Shown here in pieces: positions 16,254 to 24,457 of a stretch of DNA of 64,000 nucleotides. The stretch lies in contig NC_011899.1 of NCBI RefSeq assembly GCF_000020485.1, positions 159,501 through 223,500 of the forward strand, given 5' to 3'. The position numbers and the translations under genes are program-made. The notes beneath the pieces are model-generated. The model saw nothing but the letters and a program-made list of their open reading frames with translations. It made no database searches and was not told the origin of the DNA. Every line of letters begins with the position of its first letter. The first letter of the stretch is position 1. Source of the DNA: Halothermothrix orenii H 168 (GTDB lineage Bacteria; Bacillota; Halanaerobiia; Halanaerobiales; Halothermotrichaceae).

Positions 16254-18518
16254 ATGAAAGAAATAATTGTAACCGGTATAAATGATAAAATAGGTCCGGG
16301 CGATATAGTCGGGGCCTTTATTAATGAAACCAAAATCGATAATAATGATATCGGTAAAATAAATATTAGAAAAAACAAAGCTATTGTTGAGCTGGCAGAT
16401 GAAGTAGCCGAAAAGGTTATTAATATTATGGATGGTAACAAAGTGGGTGGACTTCAGGTAAAAGTATATCCAGGATACAACAGGAACAGGAGAGAAAAGA
16501 ATCACAGGTATACTAAAAAAGTATCCAATTATGTCAATAAATTTAAAGAACTGGTTGAGCTGGAACGCAAAGAAGAGATGGAACGTCATGAGATTGAGAT
16601 TAAAAGGTTAAGTGGGGAAGAAAGGCAGAAAAATGGCAGGGCAATTTTACATCTCCGGGGACGTGATGAAGGAACCGGTCTGGGGAATAAATATATAGTT
16701 AAATTTGTTCGCCAGTGGCAGGGGGAGAAACTCCCTGAAACAGAAATAAAGGTTGGAGACCTGGTGATGATCAGCAAGCATAACCCCCTTGATTCCAGTA
16801 ATCCAACCGCAACTGTCGTTGAAAAAACAAATTATTCAATAACAGTGGTTTTTGATAAAAAGCCACCATCCTTTATTTATAAAAAGGGTTTGAGAATGGA
16901 TCTCTATGTTAATGATATTACTTTCCAGAGAATGCTTTCTGCCCTGGACCAGATCCGCCGGGCTAAAGGAAACCTGGGCAGGATTAGAAATATTTTACTC
17001 GGTATTAAAAAGCCGGGCTGGTACCGGAGAGAGCCTGAAATAATTGAATGGGTAAATGATGACCTCAACCTTTCCCAGAAAAATGCTGTAAAAAAGGCTA
17101 TTCAGGCCCGTGACATCTATCTTATCCAGGGGCCTCCGGGAACCGGAAAGACAGTAACAGCAGTAGAAGTAGTTAATCAGGCTGTTAAATCAGGAAAAAG
17201 GGTCCTGGCTACGGCGGAATCCAATGTTGCTGTAGATAACCTGGTAGAAAGACTGGTTGGTTATGGTTTGAATGTGATCCGGGTTGGACACCCTTTCCGG
17301 GTAACCCCTTTATTAAGGGAGCACACCCTTGATTATCGGGTTCTGGACCATCCTTTATATAAAAAGGCCCTGAATTTGCGGGAAAAAGCCTCTGACCTGA
17401 AAGAAAAGCAGGAAGGGTTGACCAGTCCTTCCGGACAGTGGCGAAGAGGTATGAGTGATAAGCAAATAAGGATTAATGCCAGAAAAAATAGGTCTTTCAG
17501 GGGTGTTCCGGCAAAACGGATAAAAGAAATGGCTAAATGGCTCGGTATCCAGGAAGAAATAAATCAATTATTTGATAAAATCAATAGTCTTGAGGAAAGG
17601 GCTGTCAGGGATCTGTTAAATTCAGCTGATGTAGTCTGTTCTACTAATTCAACTGCAGGTTCAGAGTTACTCGAGGGATGGGAGTTTGAACTGGTAGTGA
17701 TTGATGAGGCAACCCAGGCCACAGAACCGGGAGCTTTAATCCCCCTGATAAAGGCCCAGAAGGCAGTTTTAATTGGAGACCACAAACAATTACCTCCGAC
17801 TGTCTTGAGTCAAAAAGCGGATAAACAAGGATTGAGTAAATCATTATTTGAACGCCTTTATTCCCTTTATGGAGATAAGTACTGTTCTTTACTCGAAATT
17901 CAGTACCGGATGAATGATTTGATTATGGAGTTTTCTAACAGTCATTTTTACGGGGGAAGGTTAAAGAGTGCTCCAGAGGTAAGAAATCATACTTTAAGGG
18001 ATCTGGGCATAGAAATAAGTGAGGGAAAATGTTTTACTGAAAAAGGTTTTGATCCAGATAATCCGGTGGTTTTTCTGGATACTTCAAACATGGAAGCCAG
18101 GGAACGGTCTTTGCCAAATTCCGATTCCTATGATAACCCTGTTGAAGCCGAAATTGTATTGGACCTGGTCGGAGAAGCTTTAAAACTGGGGCTGGAGCAA
18201 AGGCATATAGCTGTTATTACTCCATATAAAGACCAGGTGGACCTCCTTAATCATCTGAGTAGATTTGAAAACCTTGAGATTAATACAGTAGATGGGTTCC
18301 AGGGTAGGGAAAAGGAAGTAGTGATGATTTCCCTGGTCAGGAGTAATAAACACCGGAATATAGGTTTTTTACGTGATTTAAGGAGGTTAAATGTTGCCAT
18401 AACAAGGCCCAAAAGGAAATTAATAATCATTGGAGATAGCAATACCATTTCCGGACATGAAGTATATTCGTCTCTGGTTGATTATGTCAGGGAAAATGGT
18501 CTGTTCTATACCCTTTAA
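16254..18518 (+). CDS. Superfamily 1B (Upf1/IGHMBP2-like) helicase with an N-terminal DbpA-like RNA-binding domain
   Basis: 754 residues. Residues 1-80 (GINDKIGPGDIVGAFINETK and DIGKINIRKNKAIVEL) resemble the DbpA-type RNA-recognition domain of DEAD-box helicases. A spacer with charged helices and an OB-like region follows. The SF1B motor has Walker A GPPGTGKT (about residue 297), VIDEATQA, GDHKQLPPTV, the QYRMN motif, TVDGFQGREKE and AITRPKRKL. Such proteins unwind RNA or DNA 5'-3'. The added RNA-binding domain argues for an RNA or ribosome role. AGGAGGG precedes the ATG. This domain combination is the unusual part. Confidence 0.88.
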   Translation: MKEIIVTGINDKIGPGDIVGAFINETKIDNNDIGKINIRKNKAIVELADEVAEKVINIMDGNKVGGLQVKVYPGYNRNRREKNHRYTKKVSNYVNKFKELVELERKEEMERHEIEIKRLSGEERQKNGRAILHLRGRDEGTGLGNKYIVKFVRQWQGEKLPETEIKVGDLVMISKHNPLDSSNPTATVVEKTNYSITVVFDKKPPSFIYKKGLRMDLYVNDITFQRMLSALDQIRRAKGNLGRIRNILLGIKKPGWYRREPEIIEWVNDDLNLSQKNAVKKAIQARDIYLIQGPPGTGKTVTAVEVVNQAVKSGKRVLATAESNVAVDNLVERLVGYGLNVIRVGHPFRVTPLLREHTLDYRVLDHPLYKKALNLREKASDLKEKQEGLTSPSGQWRRGMSDKQIRINARKNRSFRGVPAKRIKEMAKWLGIQEEINQLFDKINSLEERAVRDLLNSADVVCSTNSTAGSELLEGWEFELVVIDEATQATEPGALIPLIKAQKAVLIGDHKQLPPTVLSQKADKQGLSKSLFERLYSLYGDKYCSLLEIQYRMNDLIMEFSNSHFYGGRLKSAPEVRNHTLRDLGIEISEGKCFTEKGFDPDNPVVFLDTSNMEARERSLPNSDSYDNPVEAEIVLDLVGEALKLGLEQRHIAVITPYKDQVDLLNHLSRFENLEINTVDGFQGREKEVVMISLVRSNKHRNIGFLRDLRRLNVAITRPKRKLIIIGDSNTISGHEVYSSLVDYVRENGLFYTL

Positions 18519-18556
18519 TTTTCAATAAGATACCAGTTAATTATTATTTTTCTATG

Positions 18557-18586
18557 TTGACATAACCCTTCCATATGTTATATACT
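18557..18586 (+). promoter_or_regulatory. Promoter of the small MazE-tail-like gene
   Basis: TTGACA at 18557-18562 and TATACT at 18581-18586 have 18-base spacing, and the ATG lies about 40 bases downstream. Confidence 0.75.
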
Positions 18587-18626
18587 TGAAGGGTAGTATG
18601 ATATAAGCTACTCAAGAGGTGAGTCT

Positions 18627-18782
18627 ATGTTTAAAAAGAAGAGGGACAAGGAACTAACTGAAGAGCAAAGAAAAGAAATAGCCAAAAAAATGATTGAAGG
18701 ATACAAGAAAATGGCCGCCTTAAATAAAGAGTTAGCTGAAGACGGTTTAATCTCCAGGGAAGCCGATGAGACTGATGGATAA
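18627..18782 (+). CDS. 51-residue charged protein resembling the MazF-binding tail of the neighbouring MazE
   Basis: A short gene with a GAGGTGAG ribosome site before its ATG, its own consensus promoter and its own terminator. The product is highly charged and predicted helical. Residues 17-41 align without gaps to residues 49-73 of the MazE-like antitoxin encoded 290 bases downstream. Eleven of the 25 positions are identical (E, I, M, GY, M, N, ELA, G) and most others are similar. That part of MazE lies after the ribbon-helix-helix DNA-binding domain, where related antitoxins contact MazF. The small protein lacks any DNA-binding domain. I infer a possible MazF-binding accessory peptide; it may instead be an unrelated small protein. 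Confidence 0.75.
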   Translation: MFKKKRDKELTEEQRKEIAKKMIEGYKKMAALNKELAEDGLISREADETDG

Positions 18783-18800
18783 AGTCTCATCTTTTTTTTT
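18765..18800 (+). terminator. Terminator overlapping the end of the 51-residue gene
   Basis: GATGAGACT (18765-18773) pairs perfectly with AGTCTCATC (18783-18791), followed by nine T. The stop codon is in the loop. Confidence 0.92.
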
Positions 18801-18995
18801 AGGATTAATAAATTATCAGGAAATTTATTAATAAAAGAGTAAAATTATTATATATAGTATATTATATTAATAATCAGGTAAAGTGTGTATAGGTAATAAT
18901 TTTATAACTATTTACTATATATACATTTATATATAATTATGAATACAAAACCTTTAATTGGAGAATATTATTATATATCTAATGCTGAGTTATTA

Positions 18996-19025
18996 TTGAC
19001 AATTTTCTATACAATTCTATATAAT
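18996..19025 (+). promoter_or_regulatory. mazEF promoter with direct repeats
   Basis: TTGACA at 18996-19001 and TATAAT at 19020-19025 are 18 bases apart. The spacer holds a direct repeat, ACAATTTTCTAT (18999-19010) and ACAATTCTAT (19011-19020). This is a plausible operator for autoregulation by MazE. Confidence 0.7.
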
Positions 19026-19069
19026 AATATTATAAGGTAACGGGCAGATATTTTTTGGGGGTGTTTTTT

Positions 19070-19345
19070 TTGGGTAATTTGAAGCGGGTAATGGTCAGTT
19101 TACCAACCAGCCTATTAAAAGAAGTAGATGGATTTGTTCAAAAAGGCAGTGGTAACCGCAGTGAGTTTATCCGGGAAGCTATGAAACTTTACCTCCATGA
19201 GAAAAAGCGTCAGGAAATCCGGGAGCAAATGAGAACTGGATATATGGAGATGAGTGATATTAACCGGGAACTGGCTGATGAGGGGATTACTTACGATGCC
19301 CTTACCATCAATTTTTATGAAAAAAGTCTAGCGGAGTGTGAATAA
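19070..19345 (+). CDS. mazE: MazE-like (EndoAI) ribbon-helix-helix antitoxin
   Basis: The 91-residue antitoxin has an N-terminal ribbon-helix-helix DNA-binding domain ([20 protein letters not shown], then [14 protein letters not shown]). A C-terminal arm follows, with [19 protein letters not shown], the type that blocks MazF in Bacillus-type systems. TTG 19070 follows GGGGGTG by six bases; an earlier in-frame TTG at 19055 would place that ribosome site inside the coding region. It overlaps or nearly touches mazF. It probably represses its own promoter, where direct repeats are seen. Confidence 0.9.
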   Translation: MGNLKRVMVSLPTSLLKEVDGFVQKGSGNRSEFIREAMKLYLHEKKRQEIREQMRTGYMEMSDINRELADEGITYDALTINFYEKSLAECE

Positions 19346-19346
19346 T

Positions 19347-19697
19347 GTGAATGTTACCAGAGGAGATGTTTTTTATGCTGACTTAAACCCGGTAGTGGGG
19401 TCAGAGCAGGGTGGTGTGAGGCCGGTTCTTATCATTCAGAATGATATCGGTAATAAGTATAGCCCGACAGTAATTGTTGCTGCTATTACTTCAAAAATAA
19501 ATAAGGCTAAATTACCCACTCATGTGGAAATCGCTGCAAGTGAAAGTAACCTTGAGAAAGATTCGGTTATTCTTTTAGAGCAGATAAGAACCATAGATAA
19601 AAAACGGCTCCAGCGCCATGTAACCCACCTGGATAATGGTATAATCGAAAAGGTTGATGAGGCTATTGAAATTAGCCTGGGATTAATAGAACTTTAA
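19347..19697 (+). CDS. mazF: MazF/NdoA (PemK-family) mRNA interferase toxin
   Basis: A 116-residue sequence-specific endoribonuclease of the Bacillus EndoA type. [18 protein letters not shown] is the family start. Arg25 and Thr48, the residues equivalent to those needed for cleavage in B. subtilis MazF, are both present, so the toxin looks intact. The start chosen is GTG 19347, one base after the mazE stop codon, with GGAG ten bases upstream; a GTG at 19338 is also in frame. It is inhibited by the preceding antitoxin. Confidence 0.94.
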   Translation: MNVTRGDVFYADLNPVVGSEQGGVRPVLIIQNDIGNKYSPTVIVAAITSKINKAKLPTHVEIAASESNLEKDSVILLEQIRTIDKKRLQRHVTHLDNGIIEKVDEAIEISLGLIEL

Positions 19698-19698
19698 G

Positions 19699-19732
19699 GG
19701 TCCTTTGGAATTAGACCAGGGGATCTTTTTTT
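19699..19732 (+). terminator. mazEF terminator
   Basis: GGTCCTTTGG (19699-19708) and CCAGGGGATC (19716-19725) pair with two G-U pairs and one mismatch, then a run of seven T. Confidence 0.65.
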
Positions 19733-19939
19733 ATTTGTTTTATCTTAAGGAGGATTTGGAGGAACTGATTTAGAAGTATATAAGCACAGGTTTAACTTAA
19801 TGTTAATCTTCCTGTTAATCTTTTCTCTCAGAGTGAGTTGTATAAGTCATTTTTTTAATATCCACAAAATTATAAATGATTATGGCTGAAGGCCAATTTG
19901 TTCAACCGATCTCTATATATAAAGAAAGAGGGGATAAAA

Positions 19940-20944
19940 TTGCCTACCAAAATTGCAGAGGTATACCGGGGTAAACTTGTTGAAAGTATCCATCGGGGTG
20001 ACATTGTAGTTGTGACTACGGATGAAAGAATTACTTATTACAGTGGAAGTAGAGATAAGGTCACTTACTGGCGGTCAGCTGCGAAACCAATTCAGGCCCT
20101 GCCTGTTATTTTTTCGGGGGCTGCAGAAAAATACGGGTTAACCCCTGAAGAGATAGCCATTATGGCAGCTTCCCATAGTGGTGAAAATTTACATGTAGAG
20201 ACGGTTAAAGGTATTCTTAATAAAATTGGACTCGATGAATCAGCTTTAAAGTGTGGGGTACATCCCCCTGTTCATAAAGAAACTGCCAGAAATATATGGA
20301 TGAAAGGCGGGAAAGTTAGTCCTCTCCATAATAATTGTTCTGGAAAACATGCCGGGTTATTAACCCTCTGTCAGTTTTATGGCTGGAGTATAGATGATTA
20401 TCTGAACCAGGATCATCCCCTGCAGCGTTTGTTGCTGGAAGTGATATCAGATATAACCGGTGTGCCGGAATCGGACATAGAGCTAGGTGTGGATGGGTGT
20501 GGTGTTGTAGTTTTTGGTTTGCCCCTCAAAAATATGGCATATGCCTATGCTCGCCTTGCTAACCCTGAGTATCTTCCTTCAAAGTACCGCAAAGCTGCCA
20601 GGCATATAGTAGAGAGTATGACCTCTTATCCTGAAATGGTCGGGGGGAGTGAGAGGTTTAACACTGATTTATTAACAGTGGCCGGTGATAAGCTGGTGGC
20701 TAAGTCAGGAGCTGAGGGTGTATTCTGTATAGGTGTATTTGGGGGGCCTGGTGTTGCGGTAAAAATAGAAGATGGTAATAGCAGGGGTATTCCACCGGTT
20801 GTAATTAATTTATTGAAGCAGTTAAATTTACTTACCCCGGAAGAGATAGCTAAAATGAGAAAATACCATAAACCAGCTGTTAAGAATAACAGGAAAGAAA
20901 AAGTAGGTTTTATAAAACCTGTATTCACCCTTAATAAAGCATAA
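19940..20944 (+). CDS. Asparaginase, Rhizobium-type (Asparaginase_II family)
   Basis: 334 residues from a TTG start preceded by GAAAGAGGGGAT. The motifs WRSAAKPIQALP (Ser/Lys pair), HNNCSGKHAGLL (Cys/Lys) and GVDGCGVVVFGLPL (Cys) correspond to the catalytic and zinc-related residues of Rhizobium etli ReAII/ReAV-type asparaginases, a family unrelated to E. coli AnsA. It should hydrolyse L-asparagine to aspartate and ammonia in the cytoplasm. There is no signal peptide. It stands alone, downstream of mazEF. Substrate preference cannot be judged from the sequence. Confidence 0.85.
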   Translation: MPTKIAEVYRGKLVESIHRGDIVVVTTDERITYYSGSRDKVTYWRSAAKPIQALPVIFSGAAEKYGLTPEEIAIMAASHSGENLHVETVKGILNKIGLDESALKCGVHPPVHKETARNIWMKGGKVSPLHNNCSGKHAGLLTLCQFYGWSIDDYLNQDHPLQRLLLEVISDITGVPESDIELGVDGCGVVVFGLPLKNMAYAYARLANPEYLPSKYRKAARHIVESMTSYPEMVGGSERFNTDLLTVAGDKLVAKSGAEGVFCIGVFGGPGVAVKIEDGNSRGIPPVVINLLKQLNLLTPEEIAKMRKYHKPAVKNNRKEKVGFIKPVFTLNKA

Positions 20945-21120
20945 TATTTACGTACTAAAAAATTTTAAAAAATATATGATTGGTTTTACCTCTGTTAAAA
21001 ATGAAAGGGTGTGAAACGGGAGTTTATGTAAGTTATGTAAATTTACATTTTTATTGAATTAGTTTTTATAAAAATATATATATGAATGATAAATAAAATG
21101 TAAGAAGGGGGAGGAAATTT

Positions 21121-22278
21121 ATGCTAGCACTCGTTAAAGGTAAGGTCCTGACAATGGCCGGGAAAAGATATGAAGAAGGTCTTGTTATTATTGATAAAGG
21201 GAAGATCAGGGAAGTTGGTCCCTACCGCAAGCCGCCAGCAGATGTAGAGGTAATCGATGTTAGTGGTAAGGTGGTAATGCCGGGGTTAATAGATGCCCAT
21301 ACCCACCTGGGTATTGGTGAAGACGGGCTCGGCTGGGAAGGCCGGGATTATAATGAAATGACTGATCCCATCACTCCACACCTCAGGGCCATAGATGCTA
21401 TAAACCCGGAAGATGATGGTTTTGCCACAGCGCGCAAAAACGGGGTAACCACGGTTATGACCGGCCCCGGGAGTGCTAATGTTCTTGGCGGTGAGAGTGT
21501 TGCGGTAAAAACCATGGGTAAAACAGTGGATGAAATGATTATAAAAAACCCGGTTGGGATAAAAGCAGCCTTTGGTGAGAATCCCAAGAGGGTTTATCAT
21601 AACCAGAAAAAATCTCCCAGTACCAGGATGGCGGTGGCAGCTTTAATGAGGGAGGCCTTTATGGAAGCCCAGGATTATCTTAAATCTAAAGAAGAGAAAA
21701 TCAGCAAAAATAAGGCCTTTAAACGTAATCTAAAGATGGAAAGTCTGGCCAGGGTAATAAAGGGGGAAATACCTTTAAAGGCCCATGCCCACCGGGCTGA
21801 TGATATAATGACTATTTTGCGTATTGCCCGGGAATTTAATATTAAGGTCACTCTGGAGCACTGTACCGAAGGTCATAAAATAGCAGAGGAAATTGTCCGG
21901 TCCGGTGTTCCTGCAATTGTGGGGCCAACCCTGACAGGAAAGACCAAAGTAGAGTTAAAGAATCGAACTTTTGAGACTCCCGGTATATTAAGCAAAGCTG
22001 GGGTTAAAGTAGCTTTAATGAGTGATCATCCCGTTATACCGGTAGAAAATTTGACTGTTTATGCTGCCCTGGCCGTGAAGTCAGGTATGAATAGGGAAGA
22101 GGCCCTTAAAGCTATTACTATAAATCCTGCTGAAATACTGGGGATAGATGATAGAGTTGGTAGTCTTGAGCCTGGTAAAGATGCTGATTTGGTTGTTTTT
22201 GACAGGGATCCCCTTGATATTATGAGTAAGGTAGAAATGGTCTTTATCAACGGAGACAGGGTAATGGATTTAAAATAA
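21121..22278 (+). CDS. Amidohydrolase, imidazolonepropionase-like family
   Basis: A 385-residue metal-dependent hydrolase. Metal-ligand motifs are visible in order: MPGLIDAHTHLG (HxH), KAHAHRADD, LEHCTEGHK and LMSDHPV. The C-terminal small barrel ends with LEPGKDADLVVFDRDP. The substrate is unknown; relatives act on cyclic amides, dipeptides or imidazolones. GGGGGAGG precedes the ATG. It is a single gene with 170-420 base gaps on both sides, and no neighbouring pathway points to its substrate. Confidence 0.85.
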   Translation: MLALVKGKVLTMAGKRYEEGLVIIDKGKIREVGPYRKPPADVEVIDVSGKVVMPGLIDAHTHLGIGEDGLGWEGRDYNEMTDPITPHLRAIDAINPEDDGFATARKNGVTTVMTGPGSANVLGGESVAVKTMGKTVDEMIIKNPVGIKAAFGENPKRVYHNQKKSPSTRMAVAALMREAFMEAQDYLKSKEEKISKNKAFKRNLKMESLARVIKGEIPLKAHAHRADDIMTILRIAREFNIKVTLEHCTEGHKIAEEIVRSGVPAIVGPTLTGKTKVELKNRTFETPGILSKAGVKVALMSDHPVIPVENLTVYAALAVKSGMNREEALKAITINPAEILGIDDRVGSLEPGKDADLVVFDRDPLDIMSKVEMVFINGDRVMDLK

Positions 22279-22702
22279 AAGATAAATAGTAGTTTAGCAA
22301 AATATTTTTGAATATGGACTATAACATAACTTGAAATTGTGAATTATTTATCATATAATGTTATAGGAAAAATGTATTTAATCTGATGAAAAAATAAGTT
22401 TATTATATCATGTGACAAATAAATAACTGGAAGATATTAAAATATATATCTTATATATATTTTACAGTATATTTATAATAAAGAATATTTTAGTGATAGA
22501 ATAAATTGCCCCTGCTAATTAAATGGATTACCCAGGTAATAACCCCGGGATATTTAACTGTAATCTTGAATTATATGAGGTCCGTTCTTACCGATATAGG
22601 CATGTATTAACCATGAATGAATTGAATATTTTTTGATATTTTGTGAATTGATTCACTTTTTATGAAGAATTATTAAATTCTGAAATTAAAGGGGACCTTT
22701 CA
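22279..22702. promoter_or_regulatory. AT-rich leader of the first hydrogenase cluster with Rex-like sites
   Basis: 424 non-coding bases. A promoter (TTGAAA 22331-22336, TATAAT 22354-22359, 17-base spacer) carries a TTGTGAA half site in its spacer. A better Rex-like 18-mer, TTGTGAA-N4-TTCACTT, lies at 22641-22658, about 45 bases before the first gene. Its centre GTGAAT-TG-ATTCAC is a perfect dyad. Binding by the Rex encoded at 56587 is an inference. Confidence 0.55.
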
Positions 22703-24457
22703 ATGACAGTTTTAAAAATTAAGGAGACGGACTGTCAGGACTGTTATAAGTGTGTACGTTTTTGCCCGGTTAAGGCTATCAAGATTAAGGATGGGCATGC
22801 ATCAATCATAGGTGAACGGTGCCTGGGTGATGGTGGCTGTGTTGAGATTTGCCCCCAGAAAGCAAAAGAAGTTAGACAGGACTGGCCTGTTGTTAAAGAC
22901 TGGCTGGAAAAGGGAGAAGAGATAATAGTAAGTCTGGCTCCTTCTTATCTGGTTGCTTACCGGAATAAATCTCCTCAAAATTTGGTGAATACACTTTATT
23001 CCCTGGGGTTTAAAAAGGTGGAAGAGACCGCTATCTGGGCGGATTATGTTGCCCGGGCTCATCAAGAATTATTAACCATGGATGAGAAAAATAAAAATAT
23101 ATTAAGGGAAAAAGGTATTTTTAGAGTTAAGAAACCTGTTATAACAAGTTCATGTCCAGGGGTTGTTAAGCTAATAGATTATTATTACCCACATCTTAAG
23201 GAACATTTGGCCCCGGTTCTGTCACCGATGATGGCCCATGGAAAATATCTAAAGGAACAGGCCCCTGAAAGGAAAGTAGTATTTGTTGGACCCTGTGCGG
23301 CCAAAAAAGAGGAAGCCACCAGGGCCGGGTATATTGATGCTGTTTTAACCTTTACTGAAATACAGGAACTTATAAAATCAGAGGGAAATGAGGTAGAAGT
23401 AAAGCAAGATATTACCCCGGAACTTGCCACTGAAAAGGGAGCTTTTTTTCCTGCCTCCGGTGGTTTTTATAAAACAGCAGGCCTTAAAGTAACTGAAATT
23501 GATAATAAATTTTTAACAGTTACTGGCATAGAGAAACTTCAAGAGCTGTTTTCATCCTTTGAAAAGGTTCAGAACCTGGAATTGATTGAAGCAATGGCCT
23601 GTGAAGGTGGCTGTCTGGCCGGGGCTTTTTTTCCGGATTCAGCCAGTCTGTGGGAAAGGCGCCAGAAATTACTGGAGAGGATAGAACAGCAAGAGAGAAA
23701 AAAAATAGTTGGAGAACAGAATCTGGAACAAAATGTGAAATTAACTTTTATGAATCTTAACCTTGATAATAAAACTAATGATCCTGAAGAACCAGATGAA
23801 GAGGATATTAAAAAAATACTTGCTAAAACCGGGAAATATACAGAACAAGATGAATTAAATTGTGGTGCCTGTGGATATAATACCTGTCGTGAAAAAGCCC
23901 GGGCCGTATATTATGGCTGGGCAGAATTAGAGATGTGCTTACCCTATATGCGCCAGCGGGCTGAATCACTGGCCAACAAGTTTCTGGAGTCAGTTCCCAA
24001 TGGTGTTGTCGTTATCGATTCTACATTTACCATTCAGGAGGTAAATCCGACAATCCTTGAAATGTTTAACCGGGAAGGAGTTAACCTTATCGGAAAAACT
24101 CTGGATGAATTGCTTACAGATATATCTCATTTTGCTGAAGTTATGGAAACCCAAATCCAGAAAGAAGGGAAAATTAAGCATGGTGACAGGGTTTTTGAAG
24201 AGCTTATCTTTCCAATTGAAGATGAGGACTTAATTGTAGGTATTTTCAGTGATATAACAGAGATGGAAAAACAGAGAAAAGACCTTAAGGATCTGAAACA
24301 GGAAACCCTGTTAAATGCTCGGAAAGTTATAGATAAACAGATGAGGGTAGCCCAGGAGATTGCCGGGCTTTTAGGTGAAACTACAGCCGAAACCAAGGTA
24401 ACCCTGTCCCGACTGATTGATATTATCAGTGGGGAGGAAGAAAAAAATGATGGTTGA
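22703..24457 (+). CDS. Sensory-type [FeFe]-hydrogenase with PAS domain (HydS-like)
   Basis: 584 residues. Two N-terminal [4Fe-4S] sites (CQDCYKCVRFCP and CLGDGGCVEICP) precede an H-cluster domain (about 75-340), a further Fe-S module (CGACGYNTC, about 395-430) and a PAS domain (about 435-540) starting SVPNGVVVIDS. The H-cluster motifs deviate: TSSCPGVV replaces TSCCPxW, so the proton-transfer Cys is Ser, and the others are GPCAAKKEEA and ACEGGCLAGAF. These deviations and the PAS domain fit a hydrogen or redox sensor rather than a catalyst. It overlaps the PP2C phosphatase gene, its likely output, and precedes hydCBA. Confidence 0.88.
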   Translation: MTVLKIKETDCQDCYKCVRFCPVKAIKIKDGHASIIGERCLGDGGCVEICPQKAKEVRQDWPVVKDWLEKGEEIIVSLAPSYLVAYRNKSPQNLVNTLYSLGFKKVEETAIWADYVARAHQELLTMDEKNKNILREKGIFRVKKPVITSSCPGVVKLIDYYYPHLKEHLAPVLSPMMAHGKYLKEQAPERKVVFVGPCAAKKEEATRAGYIDAVLTFTEIQELIKSEGNEVEVKQDITPELATEKGAFFPASGGFYKTAGLKVTEIDNKFLTVTGIEKLQELFSSFEKVQNLELIEAMACEGGCLAGAFFPDSASLWERRQKLLERIEQQERKKIVGEQNLEQNVKLTFMNLNLDNKTNDPEEPDEEDIKKILAKTGKYTEQDELNCGACGYNTCREKARAVYYGWAELEMCLPYMRQRAESLANKFLESVPNGVVVIDSTFTIQEVNPTILEMFNREGVNLIGKTLDELLTDISHFAEVMETQIQKEGKIKHGDRVFEELIFPIEDEDLIVGIFSDITEMEKQRKDLKDLKQETLLNARKVIDKQMRVAQEIAGLLGETTAETKVTLSRLIDIISGEEEKNDG

